Shown: positions 43,275 through 53,832 of the stretch, one piece after another
Position numbering within the stretch: the first letter of the stretch is position 1
How the letters are laid out: every line of letters begins with the position of its first letter
Assembly (NCBI RefSeq): GCF_036320965.1
Contig: NC_092262.1
Location: forward strand, 6,060,072-6,124,071
DNA length: 64,000 bases
Source: Panulirus ornatus
Lineage: Eukaryota; Arthropoda; Malacostraca; Decapoda; Palinuridae
Direction of reading: 5' to 3'
Made by a program: the position numbers and the translations under genes
Notes under the pieces: generated by a model
The model's input: only the letters and a program-made list of their open reading frames with translations
Told to the model about the DNA's origin: nothing
Database searches by the model: none

Positions 43275-44422
43275 TGGTTTGAGACGAAATTGGCAAGTTT
43301 ACGGTCAGTCAATTAAGATAAAATTGGCAAGTTTACGGTCAGTCATTTGAGATGAAATTGGCAAGTTTACGGTCAGTCATTTGAGATGAAATTGGCAAGT
43401 TTACGGTCAGTCATTTGAGATGAAATTGGCAAGTTTACGGTCAGTCAATTGAGATGAAATTGGCAAGTTTACGGTCAGTCATTTGAGATGAAATTGGCAA
43501 GTTTACGGTCAGTCATTTGAGATGAAATTGGCAAGTTTACGGTCAGTCATTTGAGATGAAATTGGCAAGTTTACGGTCAGTCATTTGAGATGAAATTGGC
43601 AAGTTTACGGTCTGTCAATTGAGATGAAATTGGCAAGTTTACGGTCAGTCATTTGAGATGAAATTGGCAAGTTTACGGTCTGTCAATTGAGATGAAATTG
43701 GCAAGTTTACGGTCAGTCATTTGAGATGAAATTGGCAAGTTTACGGTCTGTCAATTGAGATGAAATTGGCAAGTTTACGGTCAGTCATTTGAGATGAAAT
43801 TGGCAAGTTTACGGTCAGTCATTTGAGATGAAATTGGCAAGTTTACGGTCAGTCATTTGAGATGAAATTGGCAAGTTTACGGTCAGTCATTTGAGATGAA
43901 ATTGGCAAGTTTACGGTCAGTCATTTGAGATGAAATTGGCAAGTTTACAGTCTGTCAATTGAGATGAAATTGGCAAGTTTACGGTCAGTCATTTGAGATG
44001 AAATTGGCAAGTTTACGGTCTGTCAATTGAGATGAAATTGGCAAGTTTACGGTCAGTCATTTGAGATGAAATTGGCAAGTTTACGGTCTGTCAATTGAGA
44101 TGAAATTGGCAAGTTTACGGTCAGTCATTTGAGATGAAATTGGCAAGTTTACGGTCTGTCAATTGAGATGAAATTGGCAAGTTTACGGTCAGTCATTTGA
44201 GATGAAATTGGCAAGTTTACGGTCTGTCAATTGAGATGAAATTGGCAAGTTTACGGTCAGTCATTTGAGATGAAATTGGCAAGTTTACGGTCTGTCAATT
44301 GAGATGAAATTGGCAAGTTTACGGTCAGTCAGTTGAGATGAAATTGGCAAGTTTACGGTCAGTCAATTGAGATGAAATTGGCAAGTTTGTGGTCAGTCAA
44401 TTGAGATGAAATTGGCAAGTTA
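43275..44422. repeat. Minisatellite, 34-bp unit with 68-bp higher-order repeat
   Basis: About 34 copies of TGAAATTGGCAAGTTTAC plus a 16-bp variable part. Type A reads GGTCAGTCATTTGAGA and type B GGTCTGTCAATTGAGA. From about 43,600 to 43,780 and again from 43,945 to 44,325 A and B alternate strictly, giving a 68-bp dimer. Outside these blocks A runs alone. Edge units (CAATTAAGATAAAA) are diverged. Confidence 0.96.
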
Positions 44423-44526
44423 CATGATAATGCTAGCGTTGTTCGCTAGCCTATTAGGTCTCAGTTTATGGACATCACTGAATTGCGCTAATTTAGGTCT
44501 GTGTTACTGCTGTGATGTGAAGCTTT
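44423..44526. other. Short unique spacer
   Basis: About 100 bp between two arrays. A plus-strand frame across it (SYMIMLALFASLLGLSLW) is hydrophobic but runs straight into the repeat and has no splice context. Confidence 0.4.
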
Positions 44527-45528
44527 TTCTGAGAGGGGCATACGATGCGATAAGGCCTTTTCTGAGAGGGGCATACGATGCGATAAGGCCTTTTCTGAGA
44601 GGGGCATACGATGCGATAAGGCCTTTTTTGAGAGGGGCATACGATGCGATAAGGCCTTTTCTGAGAGGGGCATACGATGCGATAAGGCCTTTTCTGAGAG
44701 GGGCATACGATGCGATAAGGCCTTTTTTGAGAGGGCATACGATGCGATAAGGCCTTTTCTGAGAGGGCATACGATGCGATAAGGCCTTTTCTGAGAGGGG
44801 CATACGATGCGATGAGGCCTTTTTTGAGAGTGGCATACGATGCGATAAGGCCTTTTCTGAGAGGGGCATATGATGCGATAAGGCCTTTTTTGAGAGGGGC
44901 ATACGATGCGATAAGGCCTTTTCTGAGAGGGCATACGATGCGATAAGGCCTTTTCTGAGAGGGGCATACGATGCGATAAGGCCTTTTCTGAGAGGGCATA
45001 CGATGCGATAATGCCTTTTCTGAGAGGGGCATACGATGCGATAAGGCCTTTTCTGAGAGGGGGCATACGATGCGATAAGGCCTTTTCTGAGAAGGCATAC
45101 GATGCGATAAGGCCTTTTCTGAGAAGGGCATACGATGCGATAAGGCCTTTTCTGAGAGGGCGTACGGTGCGATAAGGCCTTTTCTGAGAGGGGCATACGA
45201 TGCGATAAGGCCTTTTTTGAGAGGGGCATACGATGCGATAAGGCCTTTTCTAAGAGGGCATACGATGCGATAAGGCCTTTTCTAAGAGGGCATACGATGC
45301 GATAAGGCCTTTTCTGAGAAGGCATACGATGCGATAAGGCCTTTTTTGAGAGGGGCATACGATGCGATAAGGCCTTTTCTGAGAGGGCGTACGGTGCGAT
45401 AAGGCCTTTTCTGAGAAGGGCATACGGTGCGATAAGGCCTTTTCTGAGAGGGCGTACGGTGCGATAAGGCCTTTTCTGAGAGGGCGTACGGTGCGATAAG
45501 GCCTTTTCTGAGAAGGGCATACGATGTC
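44527..45528. repeat. Minisatellite, 31-33-bp unit
   Basis: About 31 copies with CATACGATGCGATAAGGCC and TTTTCTGAGAGGGG. Length varies with G number (GAGAGGG to GAGAGGGGG). Each unit has the palindrome AAGGCCTT. Right-edge units read GTACGGTGCG. Confidence 0.96.
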
Positions 45529-45836
45529 TCATTTCATCGCATTTTAGGTCAATACTTTTCTCGTGTGTGTGTGAATTACGTTCATGCTTATGACTGAGTT
45601 TGGACAGAGCGGGTCTGTCTTGAGTCTATAATTGTCGACTTGGGTTCAGGGAGAGTTGAGACGAAGATGTGGGGTTGAGGAGGGAGTGGATGCCATTAAA
45701 GCATTCTAAATGGAGAATTTAGCTTGTTATATGACAGGGTAAGAAGCACTTTTATAAGTGTGGAAGTCCATGATGCACTTAAATATATGGGAATTGGCTT
45801 GAGGAAGTGTGGGTTCAGAGAGTGTGTATATATTTC
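45529..45836. other. Unique sequence, nothing recognised
   Basis: Contains a stretch similar to 35,650 (AAGCACTTTTATAAGTGTGG). No other feature. Confidence 0.45.
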
Positions 45837-45975
45837 TATGAGTCCACGGGGAAATAAAACACGATAAGTTCCCAAGTGCAATTTCGTGTAATAATCACAT
45901 CATCAGGGGAGACACAAGAGAGACAGATAACAGTCAGTTGATATACAACGAAGAGACGTAGGTAGGACGAGGGAA
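45837..45975 (+). mobile_element. Interspersed repeat C, partial copy
   Basis: TATGAGTCCACGGGG, ACACGATAAGTTCCCAAG, AATCACATCATCAGGGG, GTCAGTTGATATACAACG and GACGTAGGTAGGACG in the same order as at 8.85-9.01 kb. It lacks the duplication seen there. Confidence 0.85.
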
Positions 45976-46753
45976 AGTACGGATGATTAATAGACAGAAG
46001 GCTAACAATGGGAGCATCATTTGACGTAAAGAGAATCAGGCTCGTTCAACAATAAGTGCCATGAGGTTAGACCGTCTTTTGAAAATTTGCTTCAAGTCGT
46101 CTATACTGCGCGCCTGGACTCTTTGGAGTCAGAGTGTGAGAGAGAGTTGAATGAGGTGCCGTAACCTGCTGCAGCTTGGATCCAACACTGTGTCGGCATG
46201 ACGAGGCATACACCATGTAAGGGAGTGGTCGAACAGCATAAACAAGTCATAATGTTAGACAGCCAGCAGTATTTCCATGTCTTAACGCCTAAAGTTTGTA
46301 TATATGTATATCTCAGTTCGTACATTCTCATCACGTGAAAAGTAATAGTTGATTCGACATTTAAGAGATACGAGGTTATTTTGTTTGTGATTGTAGTTGG
46401 GTAGTTACTGAAGTACGTAACCTAATTCGACATTTAAGAGATAGGAGGTTATTTTTTTGTGTGTGTTATTGTAGTTGGGTAGTTATTGAAGGACGTAACC
46501 CAAGGCTTAGGGACAGTTCAGAGCAGTGGATATATGGCGACTGGCACCTTAGGTTTGCCTTCGTCAACCCAGAGAACACTTGGTGGTGGGCCTGTGCGTG
46601 AAGGCGGACATGCAAATTCTGAGGCAATTTGCATGTTCTCCTCTTAACTATCGAAAGTAATTTGCATGTGAACGCTTAGTGGACGAGGCCAGTCCCTGCA
46701 TAACACTAGGTCACACTATCCACAAACTTCTCGATTTCGAAAAATGGAAATGA
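45976..46753. other. Unique sequence with a local 75-bp near-duplication
   Basis: ATTCGACATTTAAGAGATACG at 46,352 recurs at 46,426 with the same downstream TTGTAGTTGGGTAGTTA, a two-copy tandem of about 75 bp. No gene recognised. Confidence 0.45.
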
Positions 46754-46754
46754 A

Positions 46755-46846
46755 AGATGATAAGTTCCCAAGTGCAATTTCGTGTAATGATCACATCATC
46801 GTCAGGGGGAGATACAAGAATGAGATAGAAGACGTAGGACAGTCAG

Positions 46847-46850
<4 letters not shown>
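46755..46850 (+). mobile_element. Interspersed repeat C, left arm of inverted pair
   Basis: GATAAGTTCCCAAGTGC, GTAATGATCACATCATC and AGTCAGTTCATATA, ending in (AT)n. Confidence 0.8.

Positions 46851-46923
<73 letters not shown>
46851..46923. repeat. (AT)n microsatellite
   Basis: About 73 bp between inverted copies of repeat C. Confidence 0.97.
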
Positions 46924-46928
<5 letters not shown>

Positions 46929-46985
46929 CCATGACGATGTGATCATTACACGAAAGTGCACTTGGGAACTTATCGTGTATTGTGG
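46924..46985 (-). mobile_element. Interspersed repeat C, right arm of inverted pair
   Basis: CTCCCATGACGATGTGATC, ATTACACGAAAGTGCACTTG and GGAACTTATCGTG, the reverse complement of the left arm at 46,758-46,815. Confidence 0.8.
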
Positions 46986-47186
46986 TTGTTTATACAGATA
47001 AATCAGTGAGGAAACTCTTGATTCAGGGATATGCTGGGGTAGCTGCAGGAGGAAATGAAACAAAGGGATCCGAGCGCTTTTGTGATAATTCACATCCTTA
47101 GGGCATACTGAGATAATGATTAGGTACAGGGTTTGGTGTTACTAGACTCCACCTCCGCGTTGTTCCACCGCGGGTAAAAAGTCACC
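46986..47186. other. Unique sequence, nothing recognised
   Basis: No frame, motif or repeat supported. Confidence 0.5.
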
Positions 47187-47430
47187 TTGAACGAGGTTGT
47201 TTCATCGTCAGTGGACGAAACGGGAGTACAGACGCGTCACAGAATTTTGTGTAGAAGGTGCGAGGAATACATGGTGTGGGAGGACAGCTTTTGGAAGCAG
47301 CCGAGCGTAAGGCGTGTGTGTGTGAACATGCAGGAGGGTGTGAGGCATGCGTGGGATGTAGCGAATTGGAGCCGTGTGGGACGACATGCTGTCGAAGGGC
47401 TCAACTGTGTACGGAAAGATGAATGTGGGT
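47187..47430 (+). pseudogene. Fossil of RTE-like LINE C-terminus
   Basis: The open frame reads VRRVCVNMQEGVRHAW, then VANWSRV. The C-terminus of LINE copies 1 and 2 reads NMQEGERRARNRVNWSDVV, so NMQEG, RxA and NWS-V coincide. Upstream parts (TRHRILCRRCEEYMVW) are too diverged to align by eye. The fragment is on the plus strand, unlike copies 1 and 2. Confidence 0.5.
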
Positions 47431-47726
47431 TCGGGTGTTGAACAAACACAGGTGAGAGCTTTTGGAAATTTCATTCCTCCAATGTTTTGCCTAGTATAGA
47501 AGCCGTCTCCAGTCGTCCCCCAGCATTCTTCAACCTCCATTTTCTTTTTTCCCCGCGTCATGTACTGGATAGAATGAACGTGTGAGATCTGGTATGCGGA
47601 GAGCGACGCGCACTTGGACAACAACACGAAGCGATCAGTTGTATCAAGGAGGCAGCCTGTATGACAGACTGTTTCCATGTATTATTCATGACAGCTAGCG
47701 AGCGGATGCGTGCTAGTGTGGCCATT
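47431..47726. other. Unique or decayed element sequence
   Basis: Follows the LINE fossil and precedes a short-element tail. No motif recognised. Confidence 0.4.
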
Positions 47727-47775
47727 TCTCCTTTGTTCTTGACGCCAGTTCGCTAAAGCGAGAGAGGAAAGCAGG
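47727..47775 (+). mobile_element. Diverged short-element tail
   Basis: TTTGTTCTTGACGCCAG, TTCGCTAAAGCGAGAG is a mutated form of the tail CTGTTCTTAACGCTACC, TCGCTAACGCGGGA. Confidence 0.5.
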
Positions 47776-47796
47776 TATACACGAATATTTATTTAT

Positions 47797-47998
47797 ATTT
47801 TCTTGGATATAGGGGAAACAGTACCACCCATTTATTTCGTATGTGTTCCAAAAGGGGTGGTGTTGGAAATCCTCTCATCCTGTATTACTACTTTCCAAAT
47901 GTAAGAACAGGGGAAGGAGTTAAGGGAGGATATTTCCATGGAGGCTCAGGCATATGTTTCTGACGCTACCTTGCTAAGGCAGGAAACGGCGAATAGAA
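47797..47998 (+). mobile_element. Diverged short element with (ATT)n tail
   Basis: GGATATAGGGGAAACAG, GTTGGAAATCCTCTCATCC, GGGAGGATATTTCCATGG and GACGCTACCTTGCTAAGGC, AGGAAACGGCGAATAG follow the order of the young copies with perhaps 20% divergence. Its tail is (ATT)n, not (AT)n. Confidence 0.7.
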
Positions 47999-48043
47999 TT
48001 ATTATTATTATTAGTATTAGTATTAGTATTATTATTATCATTG

Positions 48044-48074
<31 letters not shown>

Positions 48075-48148
48075 TGTCAGTATTTATACATTTTTATTAC
48101 TATGGTCATTATTGAATATCATTAGTATTACTATCATTATCATTATGA
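47999..48148. repeat. (ATT)n/(ATC) microsatellite
   Basis: About 150 bp of imperfect trinucleotide repeat forming the tail of the preceding short element. Confidence 0.93.
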
Positions 48149-48156
48149 TATCTGAG

Positions 48157-48170
48157 GATAGAAAGAGAGA

Positions 48171-48242
<72 letters not shown>
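48157..48242. repeat. (GA)n microsatellite
   Basis: About 42 GA dinucleotides. Confidence 0.98.
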
Positions 48243-48246
<4 letters not shown>

Positions 48247-48663
48247 TAAACCTAACCACACCTTAGCACATGAATTATGGACGACGCTGTATTGAAACTC
48301 CTTACGACCAGCGTCTTAAAAGCCCCACCCACCCACCCACTTACGCACCAGCCCACCCACCCACCAGCCCACCTCCCTACTCACCCACACCCACCACTTG
48401 AGGCCTGGCCTCTCGTGCCCCCGATGCTGAGGGTGATATTGTAGCTTATTGATGTAACCTGCGGAATATTACTGATATACTCCGTGAATTACCTTCAGTA
48501 TGAACCCCTCCAGCCACCCCACCTCACCGTTCTCCAAGGGCGTGTTGCGGTGCAGAGCCGAGGTCGGGAGGTTAACGAAGCGGTGACCTCTTGTAAGTGG
48601 GTCTTGGTGGACTTCTGGATTTGTTCTTCTTACGTCGCGCCCGAGTTCTGGTCGAGATCCGGA

Positions 48664-48664
<1 letters not shown>
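48243..48664. other. Unique sequence with a donor-like site
   Basis: CCCACCCACC-rich between 48,325 and 48,390. An ATG at 48,500 opens 28 codons ending just before CTCTTGTAAGTGG (48,591-48,603), a donor-like sequence, but a stop lies before it. No gene is supported. Confidence 0.35.
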
Positions 48665-48738
<74 letters not shown>

Positions 48739-48750
48739 TATTTATTGAAT

Positions 48751-48832
<82 letters not shown>
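48665..48832. repeat. Two (AT)n tracts with a 20-bp interruption
   Basis: AT repeats at 48,665-48,734 and 48,755-48,830 interrupted by TTATTTATTTATTGAATAAA. Confidence 0.97.
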
Positions 48833-49138
48833 CTTTGTTTGTCTTTTCCTAGCGCTACGTCGCGCACATGCAGGGAGAGGGGGGTGTCATTTCATGTGTG
48901 GCGGGGTGGCGACGGGAATGAATAAGGGCAGACAGTATGAACTATGTACATGTGTATATATGTATATGTCTGTGTGTGTATATATATATATATGTATACG
49001 TTGAGATGTATAGGTATGTATATGTGCGTGTGTGGACGTGTATGTAAAAACATGTGTATGTGGGTGGGTTGGGCCATTCTTTCGTCTGTTTCGTTGCGCT
49101 ACCTCGCTAACGCGGGAGACAGCGACAAAGCATAATAA
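48833..49138 (+). mobile_element. RTE-like LINE 3' UTR, long-UTR variant, plus strand
   Basis: CCTTTGTTTGTCTTTTCC, GTGTCATTTCATGTGTGG, GAATGAATAAGGGCAGAC, then ACGTTGAGATGTATAGG, GTGGGTTGGGCCATTC and GCGCTACCTCGCTAACG, CGGGAGACAGCGACAAAG. It is the reverse complement of 31,775-32,100 and carries the extra segment missing from copies 1 and 2. It is truncated at (AT)n on the 5' side and followed by (ATCT)n on the 3' side. Confidence 0.82.
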
Positions 49139-49163
49139 ATATATCTATCTATCTATCTATCTA

Positions 49164-49228
<65 letters not shown>
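49139..49228. repeat. (ATCT)n(AT)n microsatellite
   Basis: About six ATCT followed by about 60 bp AT, between a LINE tail and repeat C. Confidence 0.97.
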
Positions 49229-49233
<5 letters not shown>

Positions 49234-49312
49234 TCCTTCTAATCCACGAGGAAGTGAAACACTATAAGTTCCCGAGTGCACTTTCGTGTAATAATCACGT
49301 CATCAGGGGAGA
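49234..49312 (+). mobile_element. Interspersed repeat C, partial copy
   Basis: AATCCACGAGGAAGTG, AAACACTATAAGTTCCCG, AGTGCACTTTCGTGTAATAA, TCACGTCATCAGGGGAG. Only the central part is present. Confidence 0.82.
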
Positions 49313-49702
49313 TATATATTTACATACACCACCCTTATCACAGTTGGTACAATTTGCCGTGTCAGTGAACTGTAAAATACCACATTTAAATCATGAGCCA
49401 ACTATACTCGTTCATATTACCAATTACTCTCTGTTACAAATTTATGGTTGAACACTTCAAGACTCGAACGCTGACCATCTGTCGTCTTTACGAGGTTACA
49501 CTACGCCAAGCTTGGGTCACGCAGTTGACCCACAGGTCAAGAGAGGGCACCTCTGCTTGTTTAGTGGGCTTGGCCGAGCCTAACCTTCTGGTTTGATGAA
49601 CTTCGTGTTCAGTTATCAGTCTGCACAGAACGAGAAATGTTCCCTGTATTCGTAGGGGGGGGTTCCATCTCTCGCGTGTGTGTCTGTGTGTCATTACTTG
49701 TC

Positions 49703-49734
<32 letters not shown>

Positions 49735-49987
49735 GTGATGGATGGGGTTTGCTGGTCCAGCGATTAAGCTCATGAAAATCGCAGATATTTCATAAAAATC
49801 GCAGGGCTTTTCCATTCGGAATCGCGGACAGTCCGTAAAGATCGCGCGACTTTGACATGCTTCAAAGTCCACATAGCATGAAAATGCACTCGTTAAACTT
49901 TTGCTGAAATTTGATTTTACCAGATTTTTGAAATGGAATTAGTCTTTCTACTTCCACATTTGAATGTGGAGTTAGGATGATACATTC
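49313..49987. other. Unique sequence with (CA)n
   Basis: A CA tract is at 49,701-49,734. Around 49,770-49,850 the phrase AAAATCGCAG recurs loosely. No gene recognised. Confidence 0.45.
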
Positions 49988-50418
49988 ATAGTAATACAAG
50001 GAAACTCTCCACATGACTATGCTCCACATAGTAATACAAGGAAACTCTCCACATGACTATGCTCCACATAGAAAGACGAGGAAACTCTCCACATGACTAT
50101 GCTCCACATAGTAATACAAGGAAACTCTCCACATGACTATGCTCCACATAGAAAGACGAGGAAACTCTCCACATGACTATGCTCCACATAGAAAGACGAG
50201 GAAACTCTCCACATGACTATGCTCCACATAGAAAGACGAGGAAACTCTCCACATGACTATGCTCCACATAGAAAGACGAGGAAACTCTCCACATGACTAT
50301 GCTCCACATAGAAAGACGAGGAAACTCTCCACATGACTATGCTCCACATAGGAAGACGAGGAAACTCTCCACATGACTATGCTCCACATAGAAAGACGAG
50401 GAAACTCTCCACATGACT
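49988..50418. repeat. Minisatellite, 40-bp unit
   Basis: About 11 copies with GAGGAAACTCTCCACATGAC and TATGCTCCACATAG. Left units read AGTAATACAAG and later ones AGAAAGACGAG, a clean switch of subtype. Confidence 0.96.
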
Positions 50419-50431
50419 TTGCTGCAGTTGT

Positions 50432-51745
50432 ATTGGTCGACTCTGGTACAGGAAAGTGCCTATACTGGTCGACCAGATGAGTGAACTGGTCGACTCTGGT
50501 ACAGGAAAGTGCCTATACTGGTCGACCAGTTGAGTGAATTGGTCGACTCTGGTACAGGAAAGTGCCTATACTGGTCGACCAGATGAGTGAACTGGTCGAC
50601 TCTGGTACAGGAAAGTGCCTATACTGGTCGACCAGATGAGTGAATTGGTCGACTCTGGTACAGGAAAGTGCCTATACTGGTCGACCAGATGAGTGAATTG
50701 GTCGACTCCGGTACAGGAAAGTGCCTATACTGGTCGACCAGATGAGTGAATTGGTCGACTCTGGTACAGGAAAGTGCCTATACTGGTCGACCAGTTGAGT
50801 GAATTGGTCGACTCTGGTACAGGAAAGTGCCTATACTGGTCGACCAGATGAGTGAATTGGTCGACTCTGGTACAGGAAAGTGCCTATACTGGTCGACCAG
50901 TTGAGTGAACTGGTCGACTCTGGTACTGGAAAGTGCCTATACTGGTCGACCAGTTGAGTGAATTGGTCGACTCTGGTACAGGAAAGTGCCTATACTGGTC
51001 GACCAGTTGAGTGAATTGGTCGACTCTGGTACAGGAAAGTGCCTATACTGGTCGACCAGTTGAGTGAACTGGTCGACTCTGGTACAGGAAAGTGCCTATA
51101 CTGGTCGACCAGTTGAGTGAATTGGTCGACTCTGGTACAGGAAAGTGCCTATACTGGTCGACCAGATGAGTGAACTGGTCGACTCCGGTACAGGAAAGTG
51201 CCTATACTGGTCGACCAGATGAGTGAATTGGTCGACTCTGGTACAGGAAAGTGCCTATACTGGTCGACCAGATGAGTGAATTGGTCGACTCCGGTACAGG
51301 AAAGTGCCTATACTGGTCGACCAGTTGAGTGAATTGGTCGACTCTGGTACAGGAAAGTGCCTATACTGGTCGACCAGATGAGTGAATTGGTCGACTCTGG
51401 TACAGGAAAGTGCCTATACTGGTCGACCAGTTGAGTGAATTGGTCGACTCTGGTACAGGAAAGTGCCTATACTGGTCGACCAGATGAGTGAATTGGTCGA
51501 CTCTGGTACAGGAGAGTGCCTATACTGGTCGACCAGTTGAGTGAATTGGTCGACTCTGGTACAGGAAAGTGCCTATACTGGTCGACCAGATGAGTGAACT
51601 GGTCGACTGTGGTACAGGAAAGTGCCTATACTGGTCGACCAGTTGAGTGAATTGGTCGACTCTGGTACAGGAAAGTGCCTATACTGGTCGACCAGATGAG
51701 TGAACTGGTCGACTGTGGTACAGGATAGTTCATATATTGTCCGAC
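50432..51745. repeat. Minisatellite, 53-bp unit with a 12-bp perfect palindrome
   Basis: About 25 copies with GGTCGACTCTGGTACAGG, AAAGTGCCTATA and CTGGTCGACCAG. The last 12 bases are a perfect palindrome. AGATGAG and AGTTGAG types, and GAAC or GAAT ends, alternate. The right edge is diverged to 51,830. Confidence 0.97.
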
Positions 51746-51829
51746 CAGTTGAGTGAATGTACTGATCAACTCTAATCCAGTTGAGTGAGCAAACTGGTCG
51801 ACCAATTGAATACACGTACTGGTCGACGA

Positions 51830-52344
51830 CATGGACGATGTTAATGCTGATAGATAATCATCTATCCAATGAAGTTTCTCCAGCTTATCTTGATCAAAAC
51901 CAATACATTCTACATTTCTAAAGCTGTATCTTATTAAGATTCGTACAACATCGACCATAAAGATGAACATAGTTGAGGAATGATATGCTAGCCAGGCGAA
52001 GGGGGGAAAATGATGGCCATATATGTTTTAAAAGACTTTGTGACTACATGATTCGATATGACCCACTGGTTGAAAACACAGACGATACGCGAGCACACCG
52101 TCCCAAGACGCTGAAGGCACAAGATGGTAGTGGTCAGGTTTGAATGTTCATAGTGAGTGTTCTTTCTCACGGTTTACGATGTAAACCGGTCTTAAAACCA
52201 GGTTATCAGACCTCCAGTCGTAAACATGTGACCAGAGATGGGGTGGACTTACATTAGATGGCTATATATATATAGCTGAGAAAATGATTTGAACTTTTAA
52301 AGGCCAGATCTAAAAAAACCTACCAAAAAAAGAGGCCAAAAACC
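51830..52344. other. Unique AT-rich sequence
   Basis: No repeat or coding feature recognised. Frames on the minus strand run in from the adjacent array. Confidence 0.5.
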
Positions 52345-53145
52345 TGATGTGTTTGTAAGGTACCTAAAATCTGTATCCACTTTACCGTATATAATAGAAT
52401 ACCTAAAACTCTGTATCCACTTCTTTGTTTATGATAAGGTACCTAAAACTCTATATCCACTTCTTCGTTCATAGTAAGGTCCCTAAAACTCTGTATCCAC
52501 TTCTAAGTTCATAATAAGGTCCCTAAAACTCTATATCCACTTCTTCGTTCATAATAAGGTCCCTAAAACATTGTATCCACTTCTAAGTTCATAATAAGGT
52601 CCCTAAAACTCTATATCCACTTCTTCGTTCATCATAAGGTCCCTAAAACTCTGTATCTACTTCTTCGTTCATAATAAGGTCCCTAAAACTCTATATACAC
52701 TTCTTCGTTCATCATAAGGTACCTAAAACTCTGTATCCACTTCTAAGTTCATAATAAGGTCCCTAAAACTCTGTGTCCACTTCTAAGTTCATAATAAGGT
52801 CCCTAAAACTCTATATCCACTTCTTCGTTCATAATAAGTTACCTAAAACTCTATATCCACTTCTTCGTTCATAATAAGATCCCTAAATCTCTATATCCAC
52901 TTTATCGTATATAATAAGGTACCTAAACCTCTATATCCACTTTATCGTATATAATAAGGTACCTAAACCTCTATATCCACTTTATCGTATATAATAAGGT
53001 ACCTAAACCTCTATATCCACTTTATCGTATATAATAAGGTACCTAAACCTCTATATCCACTTTATCGTATATAATAAGGTACCTAAACCTCTATATCCAC
53101 TTTATCGTATATAATAAGGTACCTAAAACTCTATATCCACTTCTT
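52345..53145. repeat. Minisatellite, 40-bp unit, two subfamilies
   Basis: About 20 copies. Left units read CCACTTCTTCGTTCATAATA and GGTCCCTAAAACTCTATAT. The right six read CCACTTTATCGTATATAATA and GGTACCTAAACCTC and are almost identical to each other. The second block is a younger expansion within the same array. Confidence 0.95.
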
Positions 53146-53328
53146 CTGGGTCCAGTGAATGAGTTTAGCATGTGGAGCAAGTCATGAAGTCATGGAGGAC
53201 CAGTGGAACTTTTGGTCATGATCGTCTGGCCTCTGGGGTCGAACATATAACCTTCGTGACCCTCGTAAGTCCTTTTTGGTGTGCCGCACACAGGTCGAGC
53301 ACAGACGCCACGATAGCCGAGGACACAG

Positions 53329-53330
<2 letters not shown>
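53146..53330. other. Unique sequence, nothing recognised
   Basis: Spacer between an array and a CA microsatellite. Confidence 0.5.

Positions 53331-53385
<55 letters not shown>
53331..53385. repeat. (CA)n microsatellite
   Basis: About 27 CA dinucleotides. Confidence 0.97.
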
Positions 53386-53387
<2 letters not shown>

Positions 53388-53542
53388 GAGGTTATCACCC
53401 ACCAAACGCATCACAAACCCCCACAGATTTTTAACATCTAAATTTGGCCACCTGATTCGACCCAATCTCTATAATCCCTGGCCTCTTCTTGAAAGAGAGA
53501 GACGCGCGCTTGTTATCTAAAGTGATAGCCTTAATTGAGGGC

Positions 53543-53543
<1 letters not shown>

Positions 53544-53614
<71 letters not shown>
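53544..53614. repeat. (GA)n microsatellite
   Basis: About 35 GA dinucleotides in unique sequence between 53,386 and 53,830, which otherwise shows nothing. Confidence 0.98.
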
Positions 53615-53619
<5 letters not shown>

Positions 53620-53832
53620 GTCGTTGTGGGAAAGGCTTTTGACACACGGGAAGGGTCAGTTCTGATGCAGCAGTGAGGGCGTGACCCTCGGCCGCCACCA
53701 GCCATCACCAGACTAATTATGATTTCACTTCGCACATGAATCTCTCAACCCTGGACACTTGTCTCTCTTACTGGGCCCAGTCATCAAACACCCCCTCACG
53801 CGGGGCCTGACCGAACCCCCGACCAACGAGGA

